DNA from: Acidimicrobiia bacterium
Lineage (GTDB): Bacteria > Actinomycetota > Acidimicrobiia > IMCC26256 > JAMXLJ01
Direction: 5' to 3'
DNA length: 39,150 nucleotides
NCBI GenBank assembly: GCA_035651955.1
Contig: DASRES010000045.1
Location: 1-39,150 of the forward strand
In this document: one piece after another, positions 25,101-33,251 of the stretch
How positions within the stretch are numbered: the stretch's first letter is position 1
Layout: every line of letters begins with the position of its first letter
Notes under the pieces: model-generated
What the model was told of the DNA's origin: nothing
Database searches by the model: none
The model's input: only the letters and a program-made list of their open reading frames with translations
Made by a program: the position numbers and the translations under genes

Positions 25101-26451
25101 GCCCGTCGCACCACCCGACCTCGCGGAGCGGATCACCGCGGACCCGAGCGAACGCGAGCGCGCACGGGCGGCCGGCATCACGTCGCTCATCGCGGTCCCG
25201 TTGCTCGATCCCGCGGGCCCGTTCGGCGCGCTCGTGTTCTCCTACGCGGAGTCCGGCCGCCGCTACACCGACGACGACGTCCCGCTCGCGCAGGAGATCG
25301 CGCGCCGCGTCGCGCCGGCCGTCGAGAACGCCATTCGGTTCGAGCGCGAGCAGCAGTTGGTCGAGGTGCTCCAGCGCAGCCTCCTGCCCGAGGCCCTCCC
25401 CGACCTCCCCGACGCCGAGCTCGCCGCGCGGTACCTGCCCGGCACGTCGGGCGTGAAGATCGGCGGCGACTGGTACGACGTCGTGCGCGTCGCCGACGGT
25501 CGTCTCGTCCTCGCGATCGGCGACGTCGTCGGGCACGGCGTGCGCGCCGCCGCCGCCATGGGTCGGTTGCGCCACACCGTGCAGTTCTGCGCGCTCGAGG
25601 GTCTGTCGCCCTCGCAGATCCTGACGCGCGTCAACGCGTACCTGATCGACGCCGGCAGCTCCGACATGGCGACGCTGCTCGTCATGTCGTACGCGCCCGA
25701 GACGGGCACCGTGCGGCTGTCGACCGCGGGACACCCGCCGCCCCTCGTGCGCGAGCCCGACGGCACGCTCACCTACCTGCCCGGCGGACGCGGGATGCCG
25801 CTCGGCGCGTCCTCGTCCGCCCGCTACACCGAGGAGCGCGCGGTGCTCGCGCCGGGCGCGGTCCTCGTGCTCTACACGGACGGGCTCGTCGAACGCCGCC
25901 ACGAGCCGCTCGACGTCGGATTCCTGCGCCTGGGCGAGACGGTCGCGCGCGCACCCGACGATCTCGAGAAGCTCGCGGACCATCTCCTCGACGAGCTGCT
26001 CGACGAGTCCGGTCCGGCCGACGACGTCGCCGTGCTCGTCATGCGGCCTCGCGCCGCGCGGAGCGCGCTCCAGCTCTCGCTCCCCGCCCGACCCGAGCAG
26101 CTCGGTCCGCTGCGCCGCACCTTGCACGACTGGCTCGCCGGCCTCGGCGCGTCGCCGGCCGAGACGTACGACGTGACCGTCTCCGTGAACGAGATCGCGA
26201 GCAACGCGATCCAGCACGCGTATGGTCTCGGCGATGCCCACTTCTCGGTCGACGGTCGTTGCGACGCCGGCGACCTCACGCTCGTCGTGCGGGACTTCGG
26301 GAGGTGGCGCGAGCGGAACGAGTCCCGCGCCAACGGCGGGCGCGGGCTCGACATCGTGCGCGCGCTGATGGACGACGTCGTCGTCGACCGCGGCACCGAC
26401 GGCACGGTCGTCCGGATCCGTCATCGCCTGCGGAGGACGAACGAGGCGTGA
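22177..26451 (+). CDS. multidomain PAS/GAF SpoIIE-type phosphatase with HATPase domain
   Basis: 1424 residues, no membrane segment. Order: PAS (about 12-110), GAF (140-295), PAS (305-425, with a PAS_3-like HPDDR), PAS (432-550), coiled coil, PAS (575-690), GAF (700-870), GAF (880-1050), PP2C/SpoIIE phosphatase (1060-1285) with GGDWYDV, GDVVGHG, TDGLVERR and ADDVAVLV metal sites, then a RsbW-like HATPase (1295-1424) with VNEIASNAIQHAYG and GRGLDIVRAL. It can in principle sense signals, dephosphorylate an anti-anti-sigma factor and act as anti-sigma kinase. The start is TTG 22177 with GAGAGGGAG upstream at a slightly long 11 bases. It overlaps the STAS gene by GTGA. Confidence 0.9.
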   Translation: MRRRSRPEHDDRLARALATLGDAVLLTDDRTVVGWCNAAAERLFGRTGGELVGRTLRSLLTASSAQELAERLSSAGSTPFTLQAEIERRDGVSLTLAPVELTVRREPGLHDAMVTVLARPAPTAEVLHEVDETLARRARQHEVVADLGRAALLGRGLDDLYDDAVAAVAEVLSVDIVVASELTPARDALVLRAAIGFDDAAAVGSTGAVGGLDAPAGITLATGTPSVFDDLARDERFKAPETLVRLGVVSGAIVPLRGAHRPAGFLAAYSRTRRHFDDEDVVFLRGVANVVAAATLRQVAEDELQRRETEARLAFDAGEMGTWTWDPTTGHTTWSPELERLAGLAEGTFRGTLRALVERIHPDDREAAMQAIAEGEARGEIVTEYRLVRPDGEVRWVESRGRPLPGPPPARWIGVTIDITDRRRAEEEVRVRDTVARLALDAGGIGAWAWDPDTRTVQLSEELQAVFGLEPGTFPGTVDALFALIDPEDRDRVRRALVAGASTGELVVEARLLRPDDRVVWIEARGSRFPGPSAAWVGVGIDITARKAADEELRRVLEAERRARADAEAATQALTETVARLDTLLQHAPIGLAFFDLDFRIVRVNDPLAGLDVSPAGEQVGRPVAEVAPGLWPALEAPFREVVATGHPVVGIEIGGQTAARPGIERSFLASVYPVVAPDGRLIGIGLTTVEITDRKRAERAAMLIAAANELFSSSWSVDDMLEKVGEIVVPRFADSCNVYLRATRQEPRHVAVTHVDPALRAQLLAADRRWPFDPAGEDPVATTLARGAVLMEEVTEDMRATMAGGDADHLAVIEAHGVRSAISVPLEAHGERFGLMILNYTTASGRRYEPEDVDLAHELARRFAQVIETSRLRSDAQRAQERLRLLARVGELITVELDSQARLHSVAHMTIPTFADSCSVFVADADGRVRLAAFSHVDARVQEFIDSHPEHIVLEPGSEAPPAVAVRTREPVFMPVAPPDLAERITADPSERERARAAGITSLIAVPLLDPAGPFGALVFSYAESGRRYTDDDVPLAQEIARRVAPAVENAIRFEREQQLVEVLQRSLLPEALPDLPDAELAARYLPGTSGVKIGGDWYDVVRVADGRLVLAIGDVVGHGVRAAAAMGRLRHTVQFCALEGLSPSQILTRVNAYLIDAGSSDMATLLVMSYAPETGTVRLSTAGHPPPLVREPDGTLTYLPGGRGMPLGASSSARYTEERAVLAPGAVLVLYTDGLVERRHEPLDVGFLRLGETVARAPDDLEKLADHLLDELLDESGPADDVAVLVMRPRAARSALQLSLPARPEQLGPLRRTLHDWLAGLGASPAETYDVTVSVNEIASNAIQHAYGLGDAHFSVDGRCDAGDLTLVVRDFGRWRERNESRANGGRGLDIVRALMDDVVVDRGTDGTVVRIRHRLRRTNEA

Positions 26452-26816
26452 AGCCGCTCGCCCAGGTCCGCATCGACGACGTCGACGGCGTGCTCGTGGC
26501 CCACCTCGTGGGCGAGATCGACCTGTCGAACGTCGACGAGATCCGCGCCCTGGTGATCGCGCGGGCGTCGCAGGAGACGGGCGCGCTCGTGCTCGACCTG
26601 ACCGAGACGACCTATCTCGACAGCACGGGCGTCCGGTTGCTGTTCGAGCTCGCCGAGCGTCTGCAGTCGCGTCGCCAGCAGCTGCGCCTCGTCGTCACCG
26701 ACGAGGCGCTCGTGCGCCGGGTGATCCTGCTGACGAAGCTCGACGAGCAGGTGCCGCTCGACGACACCGTCGAGCGAGCGGTCGCCGCGGCTCGCCCGAG
26801 CAACGCCGACGCGTAG
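26448..26816 (+). CDS. STAS-domain anti-anti-sigma factor
   Basis: 122 residues. A single STAS domain: VLVAHLVGEIDLSNVDEIRA, LVLDLTETTYLDSTGVRLLF with the phosphorylatable Ser in LDSTGV, and a C-terminal helix. It resembles RsbV/SpoIIAA. The start GTG overlaps the phosphatase stop (GTGA) and GGAGG lies upstream at 26431-26435, so both proteins are made together. It is the most likely substrate of the SpoIIE and HATPase domains next to it. The sigma factor it finally controls is not in this window. Confidence 0.9.
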   Translation: MKPLAQVRIDDVDGVLVAHLVGEIDLSNVDEIRALVIARASQETGALVLDLTETTYLDSTGVRLLFELAERLQSRRQQLRLVVTDEALVRRVILLTKLDEQVPLDDTVERAVAAARPSNADA

Positions 26817-26855
26817 CGCGTCGACCCAGGCCGACGGTCGGGCGCCGGATCACGT

Positions 26856-26930
26856 CACTGACGTTTCATTGACACGTGACTACTGCCTGACGACGGAATT
26901 CGCTCAATGAGCGTTCGGCGCCCGCGCGCC
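26856..26930. terminator. convergent hairpins between STAS gene and etfA
   Basis: CGCTC-aat-GAGCG (26901-26913) and GGCGC/GCGCC (26917-26930) lie between the two converging stops. Further left, CACTGACGTTTCATTGA (26856-26872) differs at two positions from the sequence at 3221-3237, also in a convergent gap. Confidence 0.45.
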
Positions 26931-26935
26931 GCGCG

Positions 26936-27904
26936 TCAGCTGCGGGACTTCAGCGCGTCGATGAGCTTGGGGACGACCTTGTGCACGTCGCCGACGACGC
27001 CGAGGTCGGCGATGGAGAAGATCGGCGCCTCCGGGTCCTTGTTGACCGCGACGATGTTGTCCGAGCCCTTCATGCCGACCATGTGCTGCGTCGCACCCGA
27101 GATGCCGAGCGCGATGTACACCTTCGGCTTCACCGTCTTGCCGGTCTGGCCGACCTGCTTCGCGTACGGCACCCACCCCGCGTCGACGATCGCACGCGAC
27201 GCGCCCGACGCGCCCTTGAGCAGCTTCGCGAGCTCGTCGACGAGCGGCTCGTAGTTCTCCGCCGCGCCGATGCCGCGACCACCCGACACGACGACGGTCG
27301 CGTCCTCGAGCTTCGGACCCTCGCGCTCCTCGACGTGACGGTCCCGGATCTGCGCCTCGCCCGCGCGGCCGACGTCCGCGACGTCGAGCCGCTCGATCTC
27401 CGCGGCGCCCGAACCGCCCGGCTCGGCGGCGAACGACTTGGGGCGGATCGCGGCGAGGTACGGCTTCGGCCCGGTGAACGTCGTGTCGACCAGCTGGCTG
27501 CCACCGAAGATCGCGGTGCCGACCTTCACGTCGTCACCCTCGACGCTCAACGCGGTGCCGTTCGTGAGCACCGGCCTGTCGATCTTCGCCGAGAGGCGCG
27601 CGATCGCGTCACGCCCGTCGTAGCTCTGCGCGAACAGGATCAGGTCGGGCTGGTGCTGCTCGACGAGCTCCGCCAGCGCGGCCGCGCCGACGACACCAGT
27701 CAGCGTCTGCCCCGGGTCCGCCGTGTACACCTTCGCCGCGCCGTACTCGCCGAGCTTCGGCGCGACCGTGTCGGCGTCCGCGCCGATGAACACGGCCTCG
27801 ACCGTGTCGCCGATCTCACGCGCCTTGGTGAGCAGCTCGAGCGTCGCGGACAGCGGCGTGCCGCCCTCGGCCTCGGCGAACACCCACACCTTCGAGAGAG
27901 CCAT
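26936..27904 (-). CDS. etfA: electron transfer flavoprotein, alpha subunit
   Basis: 322 residues. Binds the FAD of ETF, which takes electrons from acyl-CoA dehydrogenases. The C-terminal FAD domain is complete: [56 protein letters not shown] and [21 protein letters not shown] 27904 has AAAGGAAG 9 bases upstream. It lies 43 bp after etfB in the same direction, so it forms an etfBA operon. Together with the CaiB-like and phosphotransferase/DUF6285 genes it points to fatty-acid oxidation, though they are not adjacent. Confidence 0.95.
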   Translation of the reverse strand: MALSKVWVFAEAEGGTPLSATLELLTKAREIGDTVEAVFIGADADTVAPKLGEYGAAKVYTADPGQTLTGVVGAAALAELVEQHQPDLILFAQSYDGRDAIARLSAKIDRPVLTNGTALSVEGDDVKVGTAIFGGSQLVDTTFTGPKPYLAAIRPKSFAAEPGGSGAAEIERLDVADVGRAGEAQIRDRHVEEREGPKLEDATVVVSGGRGIGAAENYEPLVDELAKLLKGASGASRAIVDAGWVPYAKQVGQTGKTVKPKVYIALGISGATQHMVGMKGSDNIVAVNKDPEAPIFSIADLGVVGDVHKVVPKLIDALKSRS

Positions 27905-27947
27905 CGCGGGTTGCTTCCTTTCGCGCTCGTTCGCGTTCCGACGCGGA

Positions 27948-28727
27948 TCAGATGACCTTGAGCTGCTCGAGGAACTGCACGATGCGCTCGTACGCGTCGC
28001 CCTCGTCCTCGATCTTCTCGCCGGCCTCACGCGCGGGCGCGGGCTCGACCTTCGTGATCTCCTGGCGCGCGCCGGACCAGCCGACCTGGTCCGCGGACAG
28101 CCCCAGGTCGCTCACACCGACCTTGTCGACGGGCTTGTTCTTCGCGGCCATGATCCCCTTGAACGACGGGTAGCGCGGCTCGACGACACCGGCGGTCACG
28201 CTCACCACCGCGGGCAGCGACGCGTCGACGACGTCGTAGCCCGCCTCGGTCTGACGCTCGATCGTGACCTTGCCGTCGTCGACCTCGACCTTGCGTGCGT
28301 ACGTGAGGGACGGCCAGCCGAGCAGCTCGGCGACCTGGGGCGGCACGGTGCCCGTGTACCCGTCGGTCGACTCCGTCGCGGCGAGCACGAGGTCGACCTC
28401 ACCCGCGCGCTCGATCGCCTTCGCGAGCACCTTCGCGGTGCTCAGCGCGTCCGACCCGGCGAGCGCGTCGTCGGAGACGAGGATCGCCTTCGCGGCGCCC
28501 ATCGCGAGCGCGGTGCGCAACCCCGACACCTCGTCGTTCGGCGCCATCGAGACGAGCGTCACCTCGCCGCTGCCCGCCTTGTCGACGAGCTGCAGCGCCA
28601 TCTCGACGCCGAAGCTGTCGGACTCGTCGAGGATGAGCTTGCCCTCGCGCTTCAGCGTGTTGTCGCTGTCGAGCGCGCCGGGCGTGGCCGGGTCGGGGAT
28701 CTGCTTGACGCAGACGACGACGTTCAC
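27948..28727 (-). CDS. etfB: electron transfer flavoprotein, beta subunit
   Basis: 259 residues. MNVVVCVKQIPDPATPG start, VEMALQLVDKAG, LRTALAMGAAKAILVSD, VLAATESTDGYTGTVPPQVAELLG, and a late VEPRYPSFKGIMAAKNKPV, the ETF-beta signature region with the AMP site. ETF-beta pairs with EtfA. The start is GTG 28727 with GAGGAG 5 bases upstream. No promoter could be recognised with confidence in the 217 bp upstream, which also contains the tail duplication of the conservon GTPase. Confidence 0.95.
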   Translation of the reverse strand: MNVVVCVKQIPDPATPGALDSDNTLKREGKLILDESDSFGVEMALQLVDKAGSGEVTLVSMAPNDEVSGLRTALAMGAAKAILVSDDALAGSDALSTAKVLAKAIERAGEVDLVLAATESTDGYTGTVPPQVAELLGWPSLTYARKVEVDDGKVTIERQTEAGYDVVDASLPAVVSVTAGVVEPRYPSFKGIMAAKNKPVDKVGVSDLGLSADQVGWSGARQEITKVEPAPAREAGEKIEDEGDAYERIVQFLEQLKVI

Positions 28728-28846
28728 TCTGGCTCCTCGGTCGGCTGGCGGAGGACGCGCCGAGCGAGAGCCGCCGGCGCCTGGACCGTCCGTGATTCTG
28801 GCGCGAGGACCCGCTGACGTGCGAAATCGAGGTTGAGCGCCCCGGA

Positions 28847-28894
28847 TCAGGGAGTCGCGCTCGGCGCGACGCCGCGCGCGCGACGCAACGCCTC
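28847..28894 (-). pseudogene. degenerate duplicate of the CvnD gene end
   Basis: After the CvnD stop at 28945, the minus strand holds a second tail reading ...EALRRARGVAPSATP-stop, 15 codons plus the stop. The CvnD tail reads EALRRARGAAPTAAP-stop: twelve of 15 residues identical and the same stop. No start or body of a second gene is attached. It is probably what remains after deletion of a tandem paralogue, or a tail duplication. Confidence 0.5.
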
Positions 28895-28944
28895 GATGTC
28901 CTCTGCGGCGCCGACGGAGTCGGAGCGCGACGAGCCGGTCGGCG

Positions 28945-29565
28945 TCAAGGGGCCGCGGTCGGCGCGGCGCCGCGTGCGCGGCGCAGAGCCTCCTCGACCA
29001 GCATGACGAGGACCGACTTCACGGAGCTGCGGTGGCGGGCGTCGCACAGGACGATGGGGACGTCCTGCGGCACGACGAGCGCCTCGCGGACCTCCCACGG
29101 CGTGTGGCGCGCGAACCCGTCGAAGCAATTCACCGCGACGACGAACGGCACCGAGCGCGACTCGAAGTAGTCGACCGCCGGGAACGAGTCCTCGAGCCGG
29201 CGCGTGTCGACGAGCACCACGGCACCGACCGCGCCGCGCGTGAGCTCGTCCCACATGAACCAGAACCGGTCCTGACCCGGTGTGCCGAACAGGTAGAGCA
29301 CGATGCCGCCGTCGAGCGTGATGCGACCGAAGTCCATCGCGACGGTCGTCGCGGTCTTCGTCGTCGAGACGGGGCCCGCATCGTCGACGCCGATGCTCAT
29401 GGACGTCATCGCGGCCTCGGTCGTCAGCGGCGTGATCTCCGAGATCGACCCCACGAACGTCGTCTTCCCGACCGCGAAGCCGCCCGCGACGAGCAGCTTC
29501 ACCGACAGCGGGGTGGCCTCCGCCTGCCGCGGGACGAGGTCGTCGTCAGAGTGCGCGAATGCCAT
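28945..29565 (-). CDS. conservon GTPase (CvnD type, MglA-like)
   Basis: 206 residues. The P-loop GGFAVGKTTFVGS (about 28-40), a DFGRITL then FGTPGQDRFWFMWDELTRG (G3), and VAVNCFDGF (G4, with an N-x-F-D in place of NKxD) define the small GTPase that ends each conservon. In Streptomyces, conservons are membrane signalling units resembling G-protein systems. ATG 29565 has AGAGG 7 bases upstream and lies 20 bp inside the end of the CvnC gene. The last residues are Arg/Ala-rich and recur as a degenerate copy just downstream. Upstream open frame to 29688 is a shadow. Confidence 0.92.
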   Translation of the reverse strand: MAFAHSDDDLVPRQAEATPLSVKLLVAGGFAVGKTTFVGSISEITPLTTEAAMTSMSIGVDDAGPVSTTKTATTVAMDFGRITLDGGIVLYLFGTPGQDRFWFMWDELTRGAVGAVVLVDTRRLEDSFPAVDYFESRSVPFVVAVNCFDGFARHTPWEVREALVVPQDVPIVLCDARHRSSVKSVLVMLVEEALRRARGAAPTAAP

Positions 29566-29914
29566 CCAGCAACCTCTCGAGGAGAGCGACGTTGTCCTGC
29601 TCGTCGCGACTCGCGGTGCGTCCGAGGGTGACGAGGCCGGTCGCGGCGAGGTCGGCCACGAGCACGCGCGCGACGCCGACGGGCACACCCGTGCGCGCGG
29701 CGAGCTCCGCGACCGACAGCGAGTCGTGTGCGAGGCGCAGGATCTCGCGCGCCTCGGTCGGCGCGTACGACGGCAGGTCGCTGACCGGCGCGACCGCGGT
29801 CACGATCGTCTCGATCGGCAGCTCGTCGCCCGGCGCGTGCGTTCGCCCGCCCGTGACGACGTACGGACGGACGAGCGACCCGGGGCGCGGCTCGCGCTCG
29901 GCGTCCTCGTTCAC
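29546..29914 (-). CDS. DUF742 conservon protein (CvnC type)
   Basis: 122 residues. SLVRPYVVTGGRTHAPGDELP at the N-terminus and LSVAELAARTGVPVGVARVLVADLAATGLV in the middle, a winged-helix-like motif, define DUF742. It is the third component of a conservon, of unknown biochemical role. GTG 29914 overlaps the upstream stop (GTGA). Its own stop lies 20 bp downstream of the CvnD start, so the reading frames overlap. Confidence 0.92.
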   Translation of the reverse strand: MNEDAEREPRPGSLVRPYVVTGGRTHAPGDELPIETIVTAVAPVSDLPSYAPTEAREILRLAHDSLSVAELAARTGVPVGVARVLVADLAATGLVTLGRTASRDEQDNVALLERLLDGIRAL

Positions 29915-30333
29915 TGCGGGAGCGAGGCCTTGAGCTCGGCGACGAGACGGGGCGTCAGCGCGGGTCCCGCCTTCTCGACGAGCAGGGCCATCTCGTACGC
30001 GACGAGACCGATGTCGCACGGGCGCGTCGCGGTGACCGCCAGCGCGGAGCCGTCGCTGATGCACATGACGAGCAGGAGCGCGCGCTCCATCTCGATGATG
30101 ATCTGGCTCACGGCCCCGGCGTTCATCGGCTGACCCGCACCGCGGGCGATGCTGATGAGCCCGGCCGCCACCGCCGCGAGGCGGTCGCCGCTCGCACGGT
30201 CGAATCCGTCCGACATCGCGATGAGCAGCCCGTCCGACGACACGACGACGGCCTCGGTGACCGACGGGACGCGCTCGACGAAGCTGGCGACGAGCCAGTT
30301 GAGGTTGCGGGCGTCGCTGCTCAGCGTCTGCAT
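29911..30333 (-). CDS. roadblock/LC7 conservon protein (CvnB type)
   Basis: 140 residues. LNWLVASFVERVPSVTEAVV, then VSSDGLLIAMSDGFDRASGDRLAAVAAGLISIARG and LVMCISDGSALAVTA are the roadblock/LC7 fold. These proteins usually regulate the partnered MglA-like GTPase (as MglB does in gliding bacteria; inference for conservons). ATG 30333 has a strong site, GGAGGA, 6 bases upstream, and shares one base with the CvnA stop (TGATG). The stop overlaps CvnC (GTGA). Confidence 0.93.
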   Translation of the reverse strand: MQTLSSDARNLNWLVASFVERVPSVTEAVVVSSDGLLIAMSDGFDRASGDRLAAVAAGLISIARGAGQPMNAGAVSQIIIEMERALLLVMCISDGSALAVTATRPCDIGLVAYEMALLVEKAGPALTPRLVAELKASLPQ

Positions 30334-33251
30334 CAGCGCTCCTCCGTTCCGTCCACGCCTGCCGGCTCCCCTGCGGTCGAACCGTCGGCGTGCGCCGCGG
30401 TCACGCCCCGGCGTCGTCCGGCCTCGTACCGGGCGAGCAGCTCGAACACCTGCTCTGGCGCGCGCTGCGTCGGGGCGGCCGCGACGGGTGCCGGCTCCGC
30501 GGGTGGGGCTTCGACGTGCGACCCCCGTACGCGTTGGGGCAGTCCGGAGGGCGTCGTCGGGACCGGTTCGGCCGGGCGCGGTGTCGTGACCGCGGTTGCC
30601 GTGTCCGTGGGCGCGACGGACGCGGCGTCGCCGTCGTCGGGGACGAGCCACGAGAGGTGGTCGTCGTCGTCGTGCCACCCCTCGGGCTCCAACCACGCGT
30701 CGGGCTCGTGCGCGTGACGTCGCCGCAACGAGAACGACGGTCGCGTCCGCGAGCCGCGCGGCGCGCGGGACGTCGACGGCGCGTGCGGACGGTCGACCCG
30801 TGGGAGGAAGTCGTCGGCTGCGTACGCGCGCTCGGCCCGCATCGGCGCGTCGGCCACGTCGTCGTGCGCGGGCGCGGCGCTCGCCGCGGGCGCGGCAAAG
30901 GGCGCGGGCGCGGCAAAGGGCGCGAACTCGGTGGAGGGCGCGGGCTCGATCGGTGGCGGTGGCGCGAGCGGCACGGGGTCGACGCCCGGGTGGTTGACGA
31001 CGGGCTGATCGAGGACGGGCTGATCGACGAGCATGCGCTCGGGCGTTTCGTCGGCCGCGGGTGCCGGCTCGCGCGGCGTCTCGGTCGGCTCGAAGGTCAG
31101 CTCGGGCCCCGGCACCGGCCGCCGCCGCGGCAGGCCCGCCGGTGTCTCGTCGCGCTCCTCGACCGGCGCGGGCGATCGGCTCGCGGCCACCGCGTCGTCG
31201 ACGGGCGCGGACGCATGCGCGACGAATGCGTCGACGTCCGCCGGCGGCGCGGGCGGCACGGGTGGCGCGGCGACCGGGGGCGACGCGGGGGACTCGACGA
31301 CGACGGGCGGGACGGGGGGCGGCGCGACCACGGGCTCCGAGAGGACCGGCACTGGCACGGGCGGCGCCGGCGCGTGCAGGACGTTGGCCGGCAACGCGAC
31401 CAGCGCGACCACACCCGGCGCGCCCGCGCGCAGCTCGACGCTCACCCCGACGCGCGCCGCGAGGTGCGCGACGACGAACAGGCCGAGCGAGCGCGACAGC
31501 GCGAGCCGCGGGGCAGGAGGCTCGGCGAGCAACGCGTTGGCGGCCGCGAGCCGGTCGTCCGCCATGCCGATCCCCTGGTCGGTGATCGACAGCACGTACG
31601 TGGTCCCGTACCACGTCCCGCCGACGACGACGCGCGACTCGGGTGGCGAGAACGACGTCGCGTTCTCGAGCAGCTCGGCCAGGAGGTGCGTCAGGTCGAT
31701 GACGGCTGCGCCGACGACGTTCACGCCGTCGAGCCCTTGCACGTCGACGCGCGCGTAGTCGGTGATCTCCGACGCCGCCGATCGCACGACGTCGAGCACC
31801 GGGACCGGGCTCCCCCATCGGCGCACCTGCTCGGCGCCGGCCAGGACGAGCAGGCTCTCGGCGTTGCGGCGCATGCGTGTCGCGAGGTGGTCGACGTGGA
31901 ACAGCGAGTCGAGCCGATCGGCGTCGGTCTCGTCCCGCTCGAGGTCGTCGATCGCACGGATCTGGCGGTCCAGCAGGCTCTGGTTGCGGCGCGCGAGGTT
32001 GACGTACAGCTCGCTGACACCCTGCCGGAGCAGGTTCCCCTGCTCGCGCGCGACCTCGACGACGGCGTCCTCCATCGCGTTGAACGCGCGCGCGAGCTCG
32101 CCGATCTCGTCACGCGACTCGACCGGTACCGCGCTGATCGCCTCGAGCTCGCCCGACGCGCCCCCGGCGCGCACGGCGTCGAGCAGCGCCGGGAGCTGCT
32201 GCTCGGACAGCTCGTGGGCCGCACGTGTCAGCCGGCCCAACGGGCGCGTGGTCGCCCGCGCGATCGCGATCGCGAGAGCGAGCGCCAGCAGCAGCACGCC
32301 GACCGCTCCCGCGCCGTACGCGAGCATCGCCTGCTTCGCGGCGTGCTTCCGGTCGAGGCCGACCTGGTTCGCGCGGTCCAGCACCGCGTGGGCAGCCGCG
32401 TAGAGCTGCTCACCCTGCTGCGTGCTCGCGTCGTACCACTCGCGCGGGGTGACACCGTGGTCGGAGAACCGGCCGTTCAACGCCTGGCTGCGCAGCGCTC
32501 GGACCCGATCCCGGACCGCGCTGCCGGCGCGCAGCCGCGCGTCGAACGCCTGCCGGAGCTCGCCGCCGGCCTGGGCCTCGAACGACGCCTGATACGCGTC
32601 CTGCGCGGCGACCGCGCCGATCACGTCGTTCACGAGCCCCGGCGCGAGCGAGCGCTGCGCGAACCCGGCAGTCAGGATGGCGCGCTCCTCACCCGCCGCC
32701 GTCGCGATGCGCAGCACCGTCGCGAAGTCACGCAGGTTGGCGACCTGGGTCGCGTCGTGCAACGACGTTCCCATCGAGTCGACGACCTGCAGCAGCTGCT
32801 GCACGGTGTCCTGGTAGAAGCCCGTGACCGAGTCGATCGGCACGACGCGCACGTCGACGAACTGGCGCTGCTGGCCGATCAGGTCGAGCCCGGCGACGAC
32901 CTGCGCGAGCCGCGACGCCGCGCCCCCTGCACCGGCGCGGCGGAGCTCGGTCGTCTGCCCGCGCAACGCCGCGAGCTCGCGGTCGGTCTGCACGCGCGCC
33001 GACGCGAGCAGCTGGTGCACGGCGGGGTCGCCGCTCCCGACGTACCAGTTCGACAGCGCGTTCTCGTTGTCGAGGCCCTGCACCATCGTCGTGATCGCGT
33101 TCGCGGGCGCCTGGAGGTGCTGCGCGCGCGTCTCGGCGTTGACGACGTCGAGACGGCTCGTGAACCCCGGCACGGTGACGCCGATCAGCGCGCACAGCGG
33201 CAGCCCGACGAGGAGCACGAGCTTCGAGCGGAACTTCATGTTGCGGATCAC
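30333..33251 (-). CDS. conservon sensor histidine-kinase-like protein (CvnA type)
   Basis: 972 residues. N-terminal membrane helix (about 11-27), extracellular NIT-type sensor region (about 45-320), second helix (about 327-350), HAMP-like linker (350-405), then DHp-like SELYVNLARRNQSLLDRQIR and FHVDHLATRMRRNAESLLVLAG with a His, and an HATPase with LLAELLENATSFSPPE (N-box) and DQGIGM (about 470-640). From about 650 to the end is a Pro/Ala/Glu-rich, disordered tail of over 300 residues with short tandem repeats. The start is uncertain: GTG 33251 overlaps the previous stop (GTGA) and has AAGGGG 5 bases upstream; ATG 33239 is the alternative. Confidence 0.9.
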   Translation of the reverse strand: MIRNMKFRSKLVLLVGLPLCALIGVTVPGFTSRLDVVNAETRAQHLQAPANAITTMVQGLDNENALSNWYVGSGDPAVHQLLASARVQTDRELAALRGQTTELRRAGAGGAASRLAQVVAGLDLIGQQRQFVDVRVVPIDSVTGFYQDTVQQLLQVVDSMGTSLHDATQVANLRDFATVLRIATAAGEERAILTAGFAQRSLAPGLVNDVIGAVAAQDAYQASFEAQAGGELRQAFDARLRAGSAVRDRVRALRSQALNGRFSDHGVTPREWYDASTQQGEQLYAAAHAVLDRANQVGLDRKHAAKQAMLAYGAGAVGVLLLALALAIAIARATTRPLGRLTRAAHELSEQQLPALLDAVRAGGASGELEAISAVPVESRDEIGELARAFNAMEDAVVEVAREQGNLLRQGVSELYVNLARRNQSLLDRQIRAIDDLERDETDADRLDSLFHVDHLATRMRRNAESLLVLAGAEQVRRWGSPVPVLDVVRSAASEITDYARVDVQGLDGVNVVGAAVIDLTHLLAELLENATSFSPPESRVVVGGTWYGTTYVLSITDQGIGMADDRLAAANALLAEPPAPRLALSRSLGLFVVAHLAARVGVSVELRAGAPGVVALVALPANVLHAPAPPVPVPVLSEPVVAPPPVPPVVVESPASPPVAAPPVPPAPPADVDAFVAHASAPVDDAVAASRSPAPVEERDETPAGLPRRRPVPGPELTFEPTETPREPAPAADETPERMLVDQPVLDQPVVNHPGVDPVPLAPPPPIEPAPSTEFAPFAAPAPFAAPAASAAPAHDDVADAPMRAERAYAADDFLPRVDRPHAPSTSRAPRGSRTRPSFSLRRRHAHEPDAWLEPEGWHDDDDHLSWLVPDDGDAASVAPTDTATAVTTPRPAEPVPTTPSGLPQRVRGSHVEAPPAEPAPVAAAPTQRAPEQVFELLARYEAGRRRGVTAAHADGSTAGEPAGVDGTEER

